64,000 bases of DNA, taken from Haliea sp964022665. Its GTDB lineage: Bacteria; Pseudomonadota; Gammaproteobacteria; Pseudomonadales; Halieaceae. Numbering within the stretch: the stretch's first letter is position 1; the number at the start of each line of letters is the position of its first letter. The notes below the pieces were generated by a model. The model did no database searches. It was not told where the DNA came from and worked only from the letters and a program-made list of their open reading frames with translations. Where the stretch lies: assembly GCA_964022665.1 (NCBI GenBank), contig CAXIDF010000010.1, forward strand, positions 81,532-145,531. Direction: 5' to 3'. Both the position numbers and the translations under genes were made by a program. Shown here piece by piece: positions 55,979-63,956 of the stretch.

Positions 55979-57289
55979 TTAGCGCAGTTGGTTTTTGTAA
56001 ACGTGGCCAGCTTTCATCACAAAGCCCACATCCAACAGGCTTGCGACGTCATCCAGCGGTGAGGTTTCGAGCGCGATGATGTCAGCGTGCTTACCCGGCT
56101 CCAGCGTGCCCAGCGTGGAGGACATGTCGATCAGGTCGGCAGCGCTCACGGTGGCGCTGACCAGAATTTCCATGGGGGTCATGCCGGCTTCCTGCATGAG
56201 TACCGCTTCCTGCGCATTGTCACCGTGGCGGGAAACACCGGTATCAGTGCCAAAGGCCACCTTCACTCCGGCCTTGTGGGCCTTGGCAAAGTTGGACTGC
56301 ATGTCATTGCCCACGCGAATGGCTTTCTCGCGGATGGCCGGGCTCATGAAATCGGACTCGGTGGCCATGTTCTTCACCGTGTGGCCCGCCAGCAGTGTGG
56401 GTACCAGGTAGGCGCCGGTGGATTTGAACAGTTTGATCGACTTCGGCCCCACATAGGTGCCGTGCTCAACACTCGCCACACCCGCTTCCAGCGCAGCGAT
56501 AATGCCGTCCTCCTGGTGGGCGTGGCTGATGACCTTGCGGCCCATGCGCTGGGCGGCCTGCACCACCTCGCGCAGCTCGTCCATTTCCATCTGCTGTCCG
56601 GTGCCGGTAGCGCGGTCTGTGAGTACACCACCGGTAGAGGTGATTTTGATCAGGTCGGCGCCGTACTTGATGGCGTTGCGGGTGGCGCGGCGGCAGTCGT
56701 AGGGCCCGTCACAGACAGTGGGCCGCGTGTAGAACTCCATCAGTTCCGGTTTCATGCCGCTGACGTCGTTGTGCCCCCCGGTTACCCCCACGCCACCGGC
56801 GGCGATGATGCGCGGGCCGTCGATCCAGCCCTGGTTGATGGCATCGCGCAGGGCATACATTTCCTGCGGGCTGGAGCCGGCGTCCCGCAGTGTGGTGAAG
56901 CCTGCCTGTAGCGTGCGCTGGGCGTACATCAGCGAGCGCATTTGCATGAGCTGGCTAGAATCCTTGAGCGTTTGGCGGTCCTTGTCCGGGCCCAGTTCAC
57001 CCTGCAGGTGAACGTGCATATCCATCAGGCCGGGCATCACGAAAGCCCGCTTCAGGTCGACGACACTGGCGCTGGCATCAATGCTGCCCGGATCGCGGTA
57101 ACCCGCCAACACGTCGCTCACCAAGCCATCGCGAATGACCACGGTCTGTTCCTGCAAGGGGCTTTCTCCGGGCACGGCAAGCAGGGTGCCCGCGTGAATG
57201 ACCGTGGTGGCGGCGTGGGCCGCAGCGGCTCCGCCGAGCAAGGCAGACAGCGTGAACGCTCGAGTAAGGTTCTGCAACAGGCAGCGCAT
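55979..57289 (-). CDS. Exported amidohydrolase-family protein
   Basis: 436 residues with a signal peptide (LTRAFTLSALLGGAAAAHA). Metal motifs of the imidazolonepropionase/prolidase-like group: MDMHVHLQGE, DLIKITSTGG (carboxylated Lys), ISHAHQEDG, VEHGTYVG and FGTDTGVSRHG. It would hydrolyse an amide, imine or lactone in the periplasm. The ATG follows GGAGAACC. It precedes the P450 gene and may act on a related substrate. Confidence 0.9.
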   Translation of the reverse strand: MRCLLQNLTRAFTLSALLGGAAAAHAATTVIHAGTLLAVPGESPLQEQTVVIRDGLVSDVLAGYRDPGSIDASASVVDLKRAFVMPGLMDMHVHLQGELGPDKDRQTLKDSSQLMQMRSLMYAQRTLQAGFTTLRDAGSSPQEMYALRDAINQGWIDGPRIIAAGGVGVTGGHNDVSGMKPELMEFYTRPTVCDGPYDCRRATRNAIKYGADLIKITSTGGVLTDRATGTGQQMEMDELREVVQAAQRMGRKVISHAHQEDGIIAALEAGVASVEHGTYVGPKSIKLFKSTGAYLVPTLLAGHTVKNMATESDFMSPAIREKAIRVGNDMQSNFAKAHKAGVKVAFGTDTGVSRHGDNAQEAVLMQEAGMTPMEILVSATVSAADLIDMSSTLGTLEPGKHADIIALETSPLDDVASLLDVGFVMKAGHVYKNQLR

Positions 57290-57367
57290 ACGGGTTCTCC
57301 TGTGGAGGTCAGTGATTTTCCAATGCGCCGCAGTATGCCAAAACCCGGCGGCTTAGACAGGGTCATT

Positions 57368-57396
57368 TTTGGCCACAATACGCTTTGTCGGCCAAA
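57368..57396. promoter_or_regulatory. Inverted repeat in the amidohydrolase-dioxygenase gap
   Basis: TTTGGCC (57368-57374) and GGCCAAA (57390-57396) are 7-bp arms 15 bases apart in the 276-base divergent gap. An operator for either side is possible. The rest of the gap shows no gene. Confidence 0.4.
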
Positions 57397-57565
57397 TGCA
57401 CCGTTCACTCGGTGTGCCATGACAGCCTTGGGCCCGCTTGCCACAATACTGGTGTAGTGCCAAACGGCACAGGATTGAGGGGCAGGCAATGGCAGCACAC
57501 CGGCGGATGGCGGCGCCTTCCAAACAAGCGGCCCGCGCGTTGCTGCGGCGTTTAGCGCGGGCAAC

Positions 57566-58354
57566 ATGCTGACGCGCCTGTTCATTTCCCACGGCGGTGG
57601 GCCGCTGCCCCTGCTGGGTGACCCGGGTCACGCTGAACTGGTGGCGGCGCTGCAGCGCATCGCCGCCGAGCTGCCGCGCCCTCGCGCCATTATTGTTGCC
57701 AGCGCGCACTGGGAGGCGGCCCAGCCGACGGTAACTACCGGCGCAGCGCCCGAACTGTTCTACGACTACTACGGTTTTCCCCCGGAATCCTACGCCATTG
57801 CTTACCCGGCGCCGGGGCACCCGACGCTGGCAGGCGAAGTGCTGGCGGCGCTGGAGGGCGCTGGCTTCGCAGCGGCGGGTGACGCCAGTCGCGGTTTCGA
57901 CCACGGGCTGTTCGTGCCGCTGAAAATCCTCTACCCGGAAGCCGATATTCCCTGCATCCAGCTTTCCCTGCTGGCGTCGATGGACGCAGAGGCACACCTG
58001 CGCATGGGGCGTGCGCTGGCGAGCCTGGACGGCGAAGGCCTGTTGCTGATCGGCTCCGGTTCCTCCTTTCACAACGTACAGGCGTTTTTTGGTCAGCGGG
58101 AGCCTGCGCTGTACACACGCAACCGCGCCTTCGAAGACTGGCTGGTCGATACACTTGCCGAAGCCCCGCTGGGCGACGCTGAGCGCGAGGCCCGACTACT
58201 GCAGTGGGAGCAGGCGCCCTATGCGCGTTTCTGTCACCCGCGGGAGGAGCACCTGTTGCCGCTGTTGGTGTGCGCAGGCGTTGCGCCGGGCCCGGCAACG
58301 CGGGTGTGGCGGTTTGGTAGCATGGGCATGCAGGGCAGCTGTTTTGCGTGGTAG
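57566..58354 (+). CDS. LigB/DODA-type extradiol ring-cleavage dioxygenase
   Basis: 262 residues of the class-III extradiol dioxygenase fold: FISHGGGPLPLL near the start (metal His), IVASAHWEA (second His), GFDHGLFVPLKILYP (acid/base His) and FCHPREEHLLPLLVCAG at the end. Relatives include YgiD and plant DOPA dioxygenase. The substrate is a catechol-like compound, not identifiable here. Confidence 0.92.
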   Translation: MLTRLFISHGGGPLPLLGDPGHAELVAALQRIAAELPRPRAIIVASAHWEAAQPTVTTGAAPELFYDYYGFPPESYAIAYPAPGHPTLAGEVLAALEGAGFAAAGDASRGFDHGLFVPLKILYPEADIPCIQLSLLASMDAEAHLRMGRALASLDGEGLLLIGSGSSFHNVQAFFGQREPALYTRNRAFEDWLVDTLAEAPLGDAEREARLLQWEQAPYARFCHPREEHLLPLLVCAGVAPGPATRVWRFGSMGMQGSCFAW

Positions 58355-58392
58355 TGTGGAGCGGCACCGTGGGCGGCGCTGGAGAGTTGAAG

Positions 58393-58935
58393 ATGGTACA
58401 GCCTGAAGATGTTCTCGGGTTCTGGTTTGATGAGCTGAAACCGGCGCAGTGGTGGGCCGTGGATGTAGACCTGGATGCCCAGTTGCGCGAGCGATTCCTT
58501 CCCACACTGCAGCAAGCGGCGCGCTGTGAGCTGGCGCCCTGGCGCAGTAGTGCGCGCGGGCGCTTGGCCGAGGTGATCGTACTGGACCAGTTTTCCCGCA
58601 ACATCTTTCGCGACACGCCCGGCGCTTTCGCGCAGGACCCCCTCGCGCTGGGCCTGGCACAGGAAGCGGTGGCCGGCGGCGCACTGCAGGCGCTGGAACC
58701 TGCACAGCGCAGCTTCCTGCTGATGCCGTACATGCACAGCGAGTCACCTTGGGTGCACGAGGTGGCAGAACCCTTTTTCAAAGAGTGGGCGGCGGCCAAC
58801 AATCACCGTTTTGAACTGCGGCACAAGGAAATCATCGACCGTTTTGGTCGTTACCCTCACCGCAATGCAATTCTCGGGCGTGAGTCCACGCCGGAGGAGC
58901 GCGAGTTTCTTACTCAGCCCGGCTCCAGCTTCTAG
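58393..58935 (+). CDS. DUF924 family protein
   Basis: 180 residues from the ATG at 58393 behind GGAGAG. Family signatures are VLGFWFDEL, VIVLDQFSRNIFRDTPGAFA and FLLMPYMHSES, with HRFELRHKEIIDRFGRYPHRN near the end. It is an all-helical TPR-like domain of unknown biochemical role. It follows the dioxygenase on the same strand. Confidence 0.9.
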   Translation: MVQPEDVLGFWFDELKPAQWWAVDVDLDAQLRERFLPTLQQAARCELAPWRSSARGRLAEVIVLDQFSRNIFRDTPGAFAQDPLALGLAQEAVAGGALQALEPAQRSFLLMPYMHSESPWVHEVAEPFFKEWAAANNHRFELRHKEIIDRFGRYPHRNAILGRESTPEEREFLTQPGSSF

Positions 58936-58993
58936 CGCGCCCGGCCTCCAGTACGGTCCGGCCGCATGCAGTGGTAGCGACGCCCGGGGTGAA

Positions 58994-61900
58994 TCAATGA
59001 AAGTCCCGCGATTGCACAGGCAGCGAAGCCAGGGCGCTGCTGTGGTCTTCCAGTGCGCCGGCAATGATGTGGGTGACGCCGTCCTTGTGTTCCAGCGTGC
59101 CCTTCACCACCAGTAACCTGCCATTCATCAGCGCCGCTCGAAAGTGCTCCTGGGTGCGCGGCCACACCACGATATTGCTGTTGCCGGTTTCATCCTCCAG
59201 GGTCAGGAACAACACACCAGAGGCAGTGCCCGGGCGCTGGCGACAGGTGACGACGCCGGCGATACGCACAAAGCCGCGGTGGTTGATGCCGCCCAGGTCT
59301 GCGTAACGGCTACAGCGGTTGAAGGGGGGCAGGTGCCGCAGCAAGGCCAGTGGATGGGCGCGCAGCGTCAGGCCGGTGGCGCGGTAATCCGCCAGCACCT
59401 CCTCTGCCACCCCCGGCGCCGGCAGCTGCACACCGTCATTGAAATGGCTGCCGGGTTGTCGCTGTTCTTCCTGTAACAGCGGGCGCGGTTGCTCCAGTGC
59501 CATGATCTGCCATTGCGACTGGTGGCGATTGCCGCTGAGCGAGGCCAGTGCATCTGCATCCGCCAGTGCCTCCATATCGCGACGCGCCAGCCCGGCGCGC
59601 TGGCGCAGCTGGCTCACCTGCTGAAATGGCGCCTGCCTGCGAGCTTCCATCACACGCCGGGCCCCTTCACGGCTCAGGCCCTTCACCAGCCGCAGGCCCA
59701 GGCGCACGGGTGGTTGGTTGTTGCCGTCGCTGTCCAGCAGGCGGTGGTCCCAGCTGCTATGGTTCACATCGGCAGGCAGTACTGTTACCCCATGGCGGCG
59801 CGCGTCCTGCACCAGCTGGGATGGAGAATAGAAACCCATCGGCTGGCTGTTCAACAGGCCCACATAGAAAGCTGCGGGGTGGTGACATTTGAGCCAGGCC
59901 GACACCCAGGCCAGCAGGGCAAAGCTCGCCGAATGCGATTCCGGAAAGCCATAGCCGCCAAAGCCCTTGATCTGCTCAAACAGACGGTGAGCGAAATCCT
60001 TCTCGTAACCGCGCGCAATCATGCCCTGTACCAGTTTGTCTTCAAACGTCAGTAACTGGCTGTTCTTGCCCCAGTTGGTGATGGCGCGGCGCAGCTGGTC
60101 GGCCTCGCCGCCTGAAAATCCGGCGGCGACCATTGCCAGCCGAATGACCTGTTCCTGGAAGATGGGAACCCCCAGTGTGCGGTCCAGCACAGCGCGAATG
60201 TCTTCACTGGGGTAAGTGACCGCCTCTAAACCCTGCCGCCTGCGCAAGTAAGGGTGCACCATGTCGCCCTGGATGGGGCCTGGGCGCACAATGGCTATCT
60301 GGATCACCAGGTCGTAAAAGCTCGCCGGCTTGAGCCGCGGCAGCATGGTCATCTGGGCGCGGGATTCTATCTGGAACACGCCGATGGAATCCGCCTGCTG
60401 CAACATGCGCCAGGTGGCTGCATCGTCGCGTGGTATATCGGCGACCCCGCGGATGTGGGGGTGATCGCGTGCGACCAGCGCCAGGCTTTTGCGAATCGCC
60501 GAGAGCATGCCCAGGGCGAGGATATCCACCTTCAACAGCCCGAGTGATTCAATGTCCTCTTTGTCCCACTGGATGACCGTGCGCTCCGCCATACTGGCGT
60601 TTTCCACCGGCACCATCTGGGAGATGGGCCCTCGACTGATCACAAAGCCGCCCACGTGCTGTGACAGGTGGCGCGGAAAGCCGAGTATTTGCTGCACCAG
60701 CGACTGAAACAGCGTCGCCACCTCGCTGTGACTGGCAACGCCCTGCTCCTGGAAGCGCTTGTGCAGGTCGGCGCTGCGGTCCCACCAGGCGAGGGACTTT
60801 GCCAGGTCCTCAACGAACACCGCATCCAGGCCCAGTGCCTTGCCCACATCGCGCACCGCGCTGCGTGCACGAAAGGTGATGACCGTAGCGGCGAGTGCTG
60901 CACGGCGCCTGCCGTACTTGCTGTAGATGTACTGGATAACCTCCTCACGGCGCTCGTGTTCGAAATCGACGTCGATATCCGGTGGCTCATCCCGTTCGCG
61001 AGAAATGAAGCGCTCAAACAGCAGTGACACCGCCTCCGGCGACACCTCGGTAATGAACAGGCAGTAGCACACCACCGAGTTGGCTGCCGAGCCGCGCCCC
61101 TGGCACAGAATGCCGCGTTCCCGGGCGAAGCGCACAATGTCGTACACGGTGAGGAAGTAGTACTCGTAGGACAGCTCATCAATAAGCTGCAATTCGTAGT
61201 CGATGCGCTGCTGTATGTCCGTGGGTACCCCTCTGGGCCAGCGCACCGTGCAACCCGCCTCGACCAGCTGGCGCAGGTAGCTGCCCGCACTCTGCCCGGG
61301 TGGCACCACTTCCTCCGGATACTCATAGCGCAGCTCGTCCAGGCTGAACTGGCAGCGGCCGGCGATATCCAGCGTGGCGGCGAGCAGGGCGGGCGGGTAC
61401 AGCTTGGCCAGTTGTTGCGGCCGGCGCAGGTGCTGCTGGCTGTTGGCCAGCCGCCGTCGGCCCAGCTGTGCCACGCTGGTGTTGTGGTACAGCGCTGTGA
61501 ACACATCGTGCAGCGGCTTGCGCGACGCAACGTGCATCCGCACCGCGCCGCAGGCAACCATCGGCAGGTTCAGCGTGTGAGCCAACGCGTGCAGGCGGCC
61601 ATAGCGGGCAATCTCGTCGTTGCCCAGCACGTGGGTCACCCCGAGCCAGATGCGCCCCCGGCACAGGCGTGCCAACTGCTGGCCGTAGCCGAGCTCCGCG
61701 CTGCACGGGGTGGCGCCATCATCGCCCGGGGGCGTCGTGCTGCTTGCTCCGCTCGGCTTCCAGATAATCAGGCAGCGTTTCAGGTGGAAGATCACATCCC
61801 GCAATGCGACCTGGTACTCACCCTTCGGGCTGCGCCGCCGCGCCAGGCTGATCAGCCCCGAAAGTTCGCTGTAGGCCGCACGGGACGGTGCCAGCGCAAT

Positions 61901-62125
61901 AAGCTGTTGGCCCTCGACCAGGTTCAGCTCACTGCCGATAATGAGCTGGATACCGGCCTGCCTGGCAGCGACGTGAGCCTTCACTACGCCTGCGAGCGAG
62001 CATTCGTCTGTGATGGCGATGGCACGGTAGCCCAAATCCGCCGCACGGGTGACCAGTTCGTGCGGGTGCGATGCGCTGCGCAGGAAGCTGTAGCAGGTGA
62101 GGGTGTGGAGTTCGGCGTAGGACAT
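58994..62125 (-). CDS. dnaE2: Error-prone DNA polymerase DnaE2 (ImuC)
   Basis: 1043 residues, the DnaE2 length (DnaE1 is about 1160). The N-terminal PHP domain is MSYAELHTLTCYSFLRSASH. Polymerase motifs are CQGRGSAANSVVCYCL near 343, PDIDVDFEHERREEVIQYIY near 387 (catalytic Asp residues) and GFPESHSASFALLAWVSAWL near 730. A helix-hairpin-helix and an OB domain end it. It is usually the third gene of the SOS-induced imuA-imuB-dnaE2 cassette. Here neither partner is adjacent. Instead the ATG lies 3 bases after the integron integrase stop on the same strand. Confidence 0.96.
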   Translation of the reverse strand: MSYAELHTLTCYSFLRSASHPHELVTRAADLGYRAIAITDECSLAGVVKAHVAARQAGIQLIIGSELNLVEGQQLIALAPSRAAYSELSGLISLARRRSPKGEYQVALRDVIFHLKRCLIIWKPSGASSTTPPGDDGATPCSAELGYGQQLARLCRGRIWLGVTHVLGNDEIARYGRLHALAHTLNLPMVACGAVRMHVASRKPLHDVFTALYHNTSVAQLGRRRLANSQQHLRRPQQLAKLYPPALLAATLDIAGRCQFSLDELRYEYPEEVVPPGQSAGSYLRQLVEAGCTVRWPRGVPTDIQQRIDYELQLIDELSYEYYFLTVYDIVRFARERGILCQGRGSAANSVVCYCLFITEVSPEAVSLLFERFISRERDEPPDIDVDFEHERREEVIQYIYSKYGRRRAALAATVITFRARSAVRDVGKALGLDAVFVEDLAKSLAWWDRSADLHKRFQEQGVASHSEVATLFQSLVQQILGFPRHLSQHVGGFVISRGPISQMVPVENASMAERTVIQWDKEDIESLGLLKVDILALGMLSAIRKSLALVARDHPHIRGVADIPRDDAATWRMLQQADSIGVFQIESRAQMTMLPRLKPASFYDLVIQIAIVRPGPIQGDMVHPYLRRRQGLEAVTYPSEDIRAVLDRTLGVPIFQEQVIRLAMVAAGFSGGEADQLRRAITNWGKNSQLLTFEDKLVQGMIARGYEKDFAHRLFEQIKGFGGYGFPESHSASFALLAWVSAWLKCHHPAAFYVGLLNSQPMGFYSPSQLVQDARRHGVTVLPADVNHSSWDHRLLDSDGNNQPPVRLGLRLVKGLSREGARRVMEARRQAPFQQVSQLRQRAGLARRDMEALADADALASLSGNRHQSQWQIMALEQPRPLLQEEQRQPGSHFNDGVQLPAPGVAEEVLADYRATGLTLRAHPLALLRHLPPFNRCSRYADLGGINHRGFVRIAGVVTCRQRPGTASGVLFLTLEDETGNSNIVVWPRTQEHFRAALMNGRLLVVKGTLEHKDGVTHIIAGALEDHSSALASLPVQSRDFH

Positions 62126-62128
62126 GGG

Positions 62129-63115
62129 TTACTGAGTATCCAGCGGGCTGACTACACCCATGGCTCCCCGCCGAATGACATGGGTGTAGATTTCAGTGGT
62201 CCGGACGTCACTGTGACCCAGCAGTTTCTGGATGGTGCGCAGGTCGTAGCCTTCCTGGAGCAGACGAGTGGCGAAACTGTGCCGGAACGTATGGCACTTG
62301 ATGGGCTTGTTGATACCGGAAACTCGCCTGGCCTTGCAGCGTGCCTTGCGCAATGCGGATTCATGCAGGTGGTGACGCCGCAGCACCCCGGTACGAGGGT
62401 CTTTGCCTATGCCTGTTGAGGGGAACAGGTATTGCCAGGCGGGCTCCTTGGCGGCATTCGGGTATTTGTGGGCCAGAGCGTAAGGCATATAGACCTCGCC
62501 ATAGCCCTCCCTCAGATCCTGTTCGTGTTGGCAAGCTACCCGCGTGATTTGTTCCTCAAGCAGTGGCCTCAACTGATCCGGGAGGATGGTGGTGCGATCC
62601 TTGTCGCCCTTCCCCGCGCGCACGGTGATTGTAGACAGCTCAAAATCAACATCCTTAATGCGCAGCGAGAGCATTTCATTGAGCCGCATGCCGGTGCCAT
62701 AGAGCAGTGCGACCATGGTGCGGTGCAAGCCATGAAGGTGTTCGATAACCAGCATGGCTTGCTGATGACTCAACACTACAGGCAGTCGCGGCTGGACCTT
62801 GGCCCGTGAAAAGCTCAGGTTTTCAACAGGCACACCCATGAACTTCTTGTAGAGATAGACCAGTGCGTTCAGCGCGATATGCTGTGTGGACGGTGAGCAA
62901 GACCTTTCGTTGGCCAGTGCGCTGAGAAATTGACTGATATGGGCGTCTGACAGCCTGCCAGGGTGCTGCTTGCCGTGGAACAGGATATAGCGCCTGATCC
63001 AGTGGATATACGCCTTCTCGGTCTTCCAGGCATAACCGGCATCTCGCATATGACGGCGAATCTGGTCGAGTAGCCTGGGAGGGCTGGCAGAGATGGCGGG
63101 TCTGATGTCATCCAT
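62129..63115 (-). CDS. intI: Integron integrase (IntI), tyrosine recombinase
   Basis: 328 residues. An N-terminal SAM-like core-binding domain (about 12-95) is followed by the catalytic domain with Arg in GTGMRLNEMLSLRIKDVDF near 145, HTFRHSFATRLL (HxxR, near 275) and LLGHSDVRTTEIYTHV (nucleophile Tyr near 308). The integron-specific insert is present near 205-230 (ALAHKYPNAAKEPAWQYLFPS, then RTGVLRRHHLHESAL). This separates it from Xer/phage recombinases. A LexA box lies about 20 bases upstream of the ATG. It points away from the cassettes, as in class 1 integrons, and toward dnaE2. Confidence 0.95.
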   Translation of the reverse strand: MDDIRPAISASPPRLLDQIRRHMRDAGYAWKTEKAYIHWIRRYILFHGKQHPGRLSDAHISQFLSALANERSCSPSTQHIALNALVYLYKKFMGVPVENLSFSRAKVQPRLPVVLSHQQAMLVIEHLHGLHRTMVALLYGTGMRLNEMLSLRIKDVDFELSTITVRAGKGDKDRTTILPDQLRPLLEEQITRVACQHEQDLREGYGEVYMPYALAHKYPNAAKEPAWQYLFPSTGIGKDPRTGVLRRHHLHESALRKARCKARRVSGINKPIKCHTFRHSFATRLLQEGYDLRTIQKLLGHSDVRTTEIYTHVIRRGAMGVVSPLDTQ

Positions 63116-63134
63116 GATGGTTGCGGTCAGTAAG

Positions 63135-63150
63135 CTGTATGCATATACAG
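63135..63150. promoter_or_regulatory. LexA (SOS) box before intI-dnaE2
   Basis: CTGTATGCATATACAG is a full CTGT-N8-ACAG match with an AT-rich centre, 19 bases upstream of the intI ATG. It overlaps the likely promoter, so LexA would repress intI and, by read-through, dnaE2. Confidence 0.88.
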
Positions 63151-63383
63151 TAGTATGGTGAGGGAGGAATGCAAGGGGCTTTTCATCGGAGGGGCGTGAG
63201 GTGGAAGAGCTAAATATATATAACTAGCTGAATATAAGAGAATATTTGTTGTTCTCCATGGGCGGATTTGATGTCTCGCTAACTTCCGGGTGGCCCGGTT
63301 AACAGGCAAGTTCGGTGGGTCTGATATGCCAGGTTGTTGATTTTGTGGGGGAATTGACTGCTGGGGCCGCACGGCGTGCTGGA
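63151..63383. other. Integrase-attI leader region, AT-rich, no gene seen
   Basis: About 230 bases between the SOS box and the attI-like repeats. The stretch at 63200-63255 is very AT-rich and could hold the cassette promoter Pc, but no clear -35/-10 pair was fixed. No supported coding frame on either strand. Confidence 0.5.
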
Positions 63384-63434
63384 GTTAGCAGGCCGGCTGT
63401 TATACGGTCCGGTCTTTCTAATAAGCTGTTAGGT
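63384..63434 (+). other. Candidate attI recombination site
   Basis: Three directly repeated GTTA-containing sites are present: GTTAGCA (63384), GTTATAC (63399) and the core G/TTAGGT (63428-63434). They would serve as DR2, DR1 and the crossover site of an attI. CTAAT opposite GTTAG (63418-63432) gives the short inverted simple site. The position between intI and the first cassette is correct. Confidence 0.5.
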
Positions 63435-63835
63435 GGCCTTGCATGGGTGCCAAAGAAGTAGTCGCGTTAGTGGTGCTACTGTTTTCCCTGCTAGCGTTCT
63501 CGGTGGGGTCAGCCGCTTTTCACGGTGCGCTTGCATTGACGATTTTTTCGACACCAATTGCGTTGGTTACGCTAATGTTGGGCGCCTGGCGGCTTTCTAG
63601 CTTAGCGATATATTTCGGCGGAATGGCCTGGTTAAGCTTGCCCCTTTCAAATTATTTGCAGTGGCGCATTGACTACATATTGTTATTCTCTTTTTTTGTT
63701 GGTTGTGTCCTAGGGGCAATATTCTATGCAAATTACCGCCGCACTGTATCGGCCACCTAACAAGTCGCCCAAGTTTGCTCCGGCCCTGCGGGCCTCTGCG
63801 GGACGGCGATACAGCGGCCGCCCCTTGGCTTGGCG
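63429..63835 (+). mobile_element. Integron gene cassette 1 (407 bp)
   Basis: Bounded by core sites G/TTAGGT (63428) and G/TTATGT (63835). It carries one CDS and an attC-like 59-be. GC content is clearly lower than in the chromosome to the left, as expected of a captured cassette. Confidence 0.65.
63443..63760 (+). CDS. Cassette-borne small integral membrane protein
   Basis: 105 residues, almost wholly hydrophobic, with about four membrane segments: VVALVVLLFSLLAFSVGSAA, LALTIFSTPIALVTLMLGAW, LAIYFGGMAWLSLPLS and YILLFSFFVGCVLGAIFYA. No family is recognised. The ribosome site AGGTGG is part of the attI core. The stop TAA lies inside the first box of the attC. Codon and base use are AT-richer than the chromosome. 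Confidence 0.75.
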   Translation: MGAKEVVALVVLLFSLLAFSVGSAAFHGALALTIFSTPIALVTLMLGAWRLSSLAIYFGGMAWLSLPLSNYLQWRIDYILLFSFFVGCVLGAIFYANYRRTVSAT

Positions 63836-63841
63836 TTATGT
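63755..63841 (+). repeat. attC site (59-base element) of cassette 1
   Basis: ACCTAAC (R'' box, 63755-63761) and GTTATGT (R' box, 63835-63841) bracket an imperfect dyad with inner boxes GCCCAAG and CTTGGC and GC-rich central stems (GGCCCTGCGGGCC). Length is about 87 bases, within the attC range. Confidence 0.65.
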
Positions 63842-63860
63842 GTCCAAGGAGTAATGTCCT

Positions 63861-63956
63861 ATGGAGAAGGTAACCGGTATCGGCGGTGTGTTTTTTCGAG
63901 CGAATGATCCATCAGAATTATCGGCGTGGTATGAACAAAATTTAGGGATGCTCTGA
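63861..63956 (+). pseudogene. Truncated VOC-family gene in cassette 2
   Basis: From ATG 63861 the product begins MEKVTGIGGVFFRANDPSEL, then SAWYEQNLG. This is the first strand-helix unit of a glyoxalase/VOC protein, which normally needs 110-140 residues. The frame stops at TGA (63954-63956) after 31 residues, and no other frame continues the fold. The break near 63947 may be an insertion-sequence junction. The window ends 44 bases later. Confidence 0.6.

Noticed and set aside
57353..58072. 239-codon leftward frame opposite the dioxygenase
   Set aside because: Shadow frame; the plus strand has a complete LigB-type enzyme with metal ligands.
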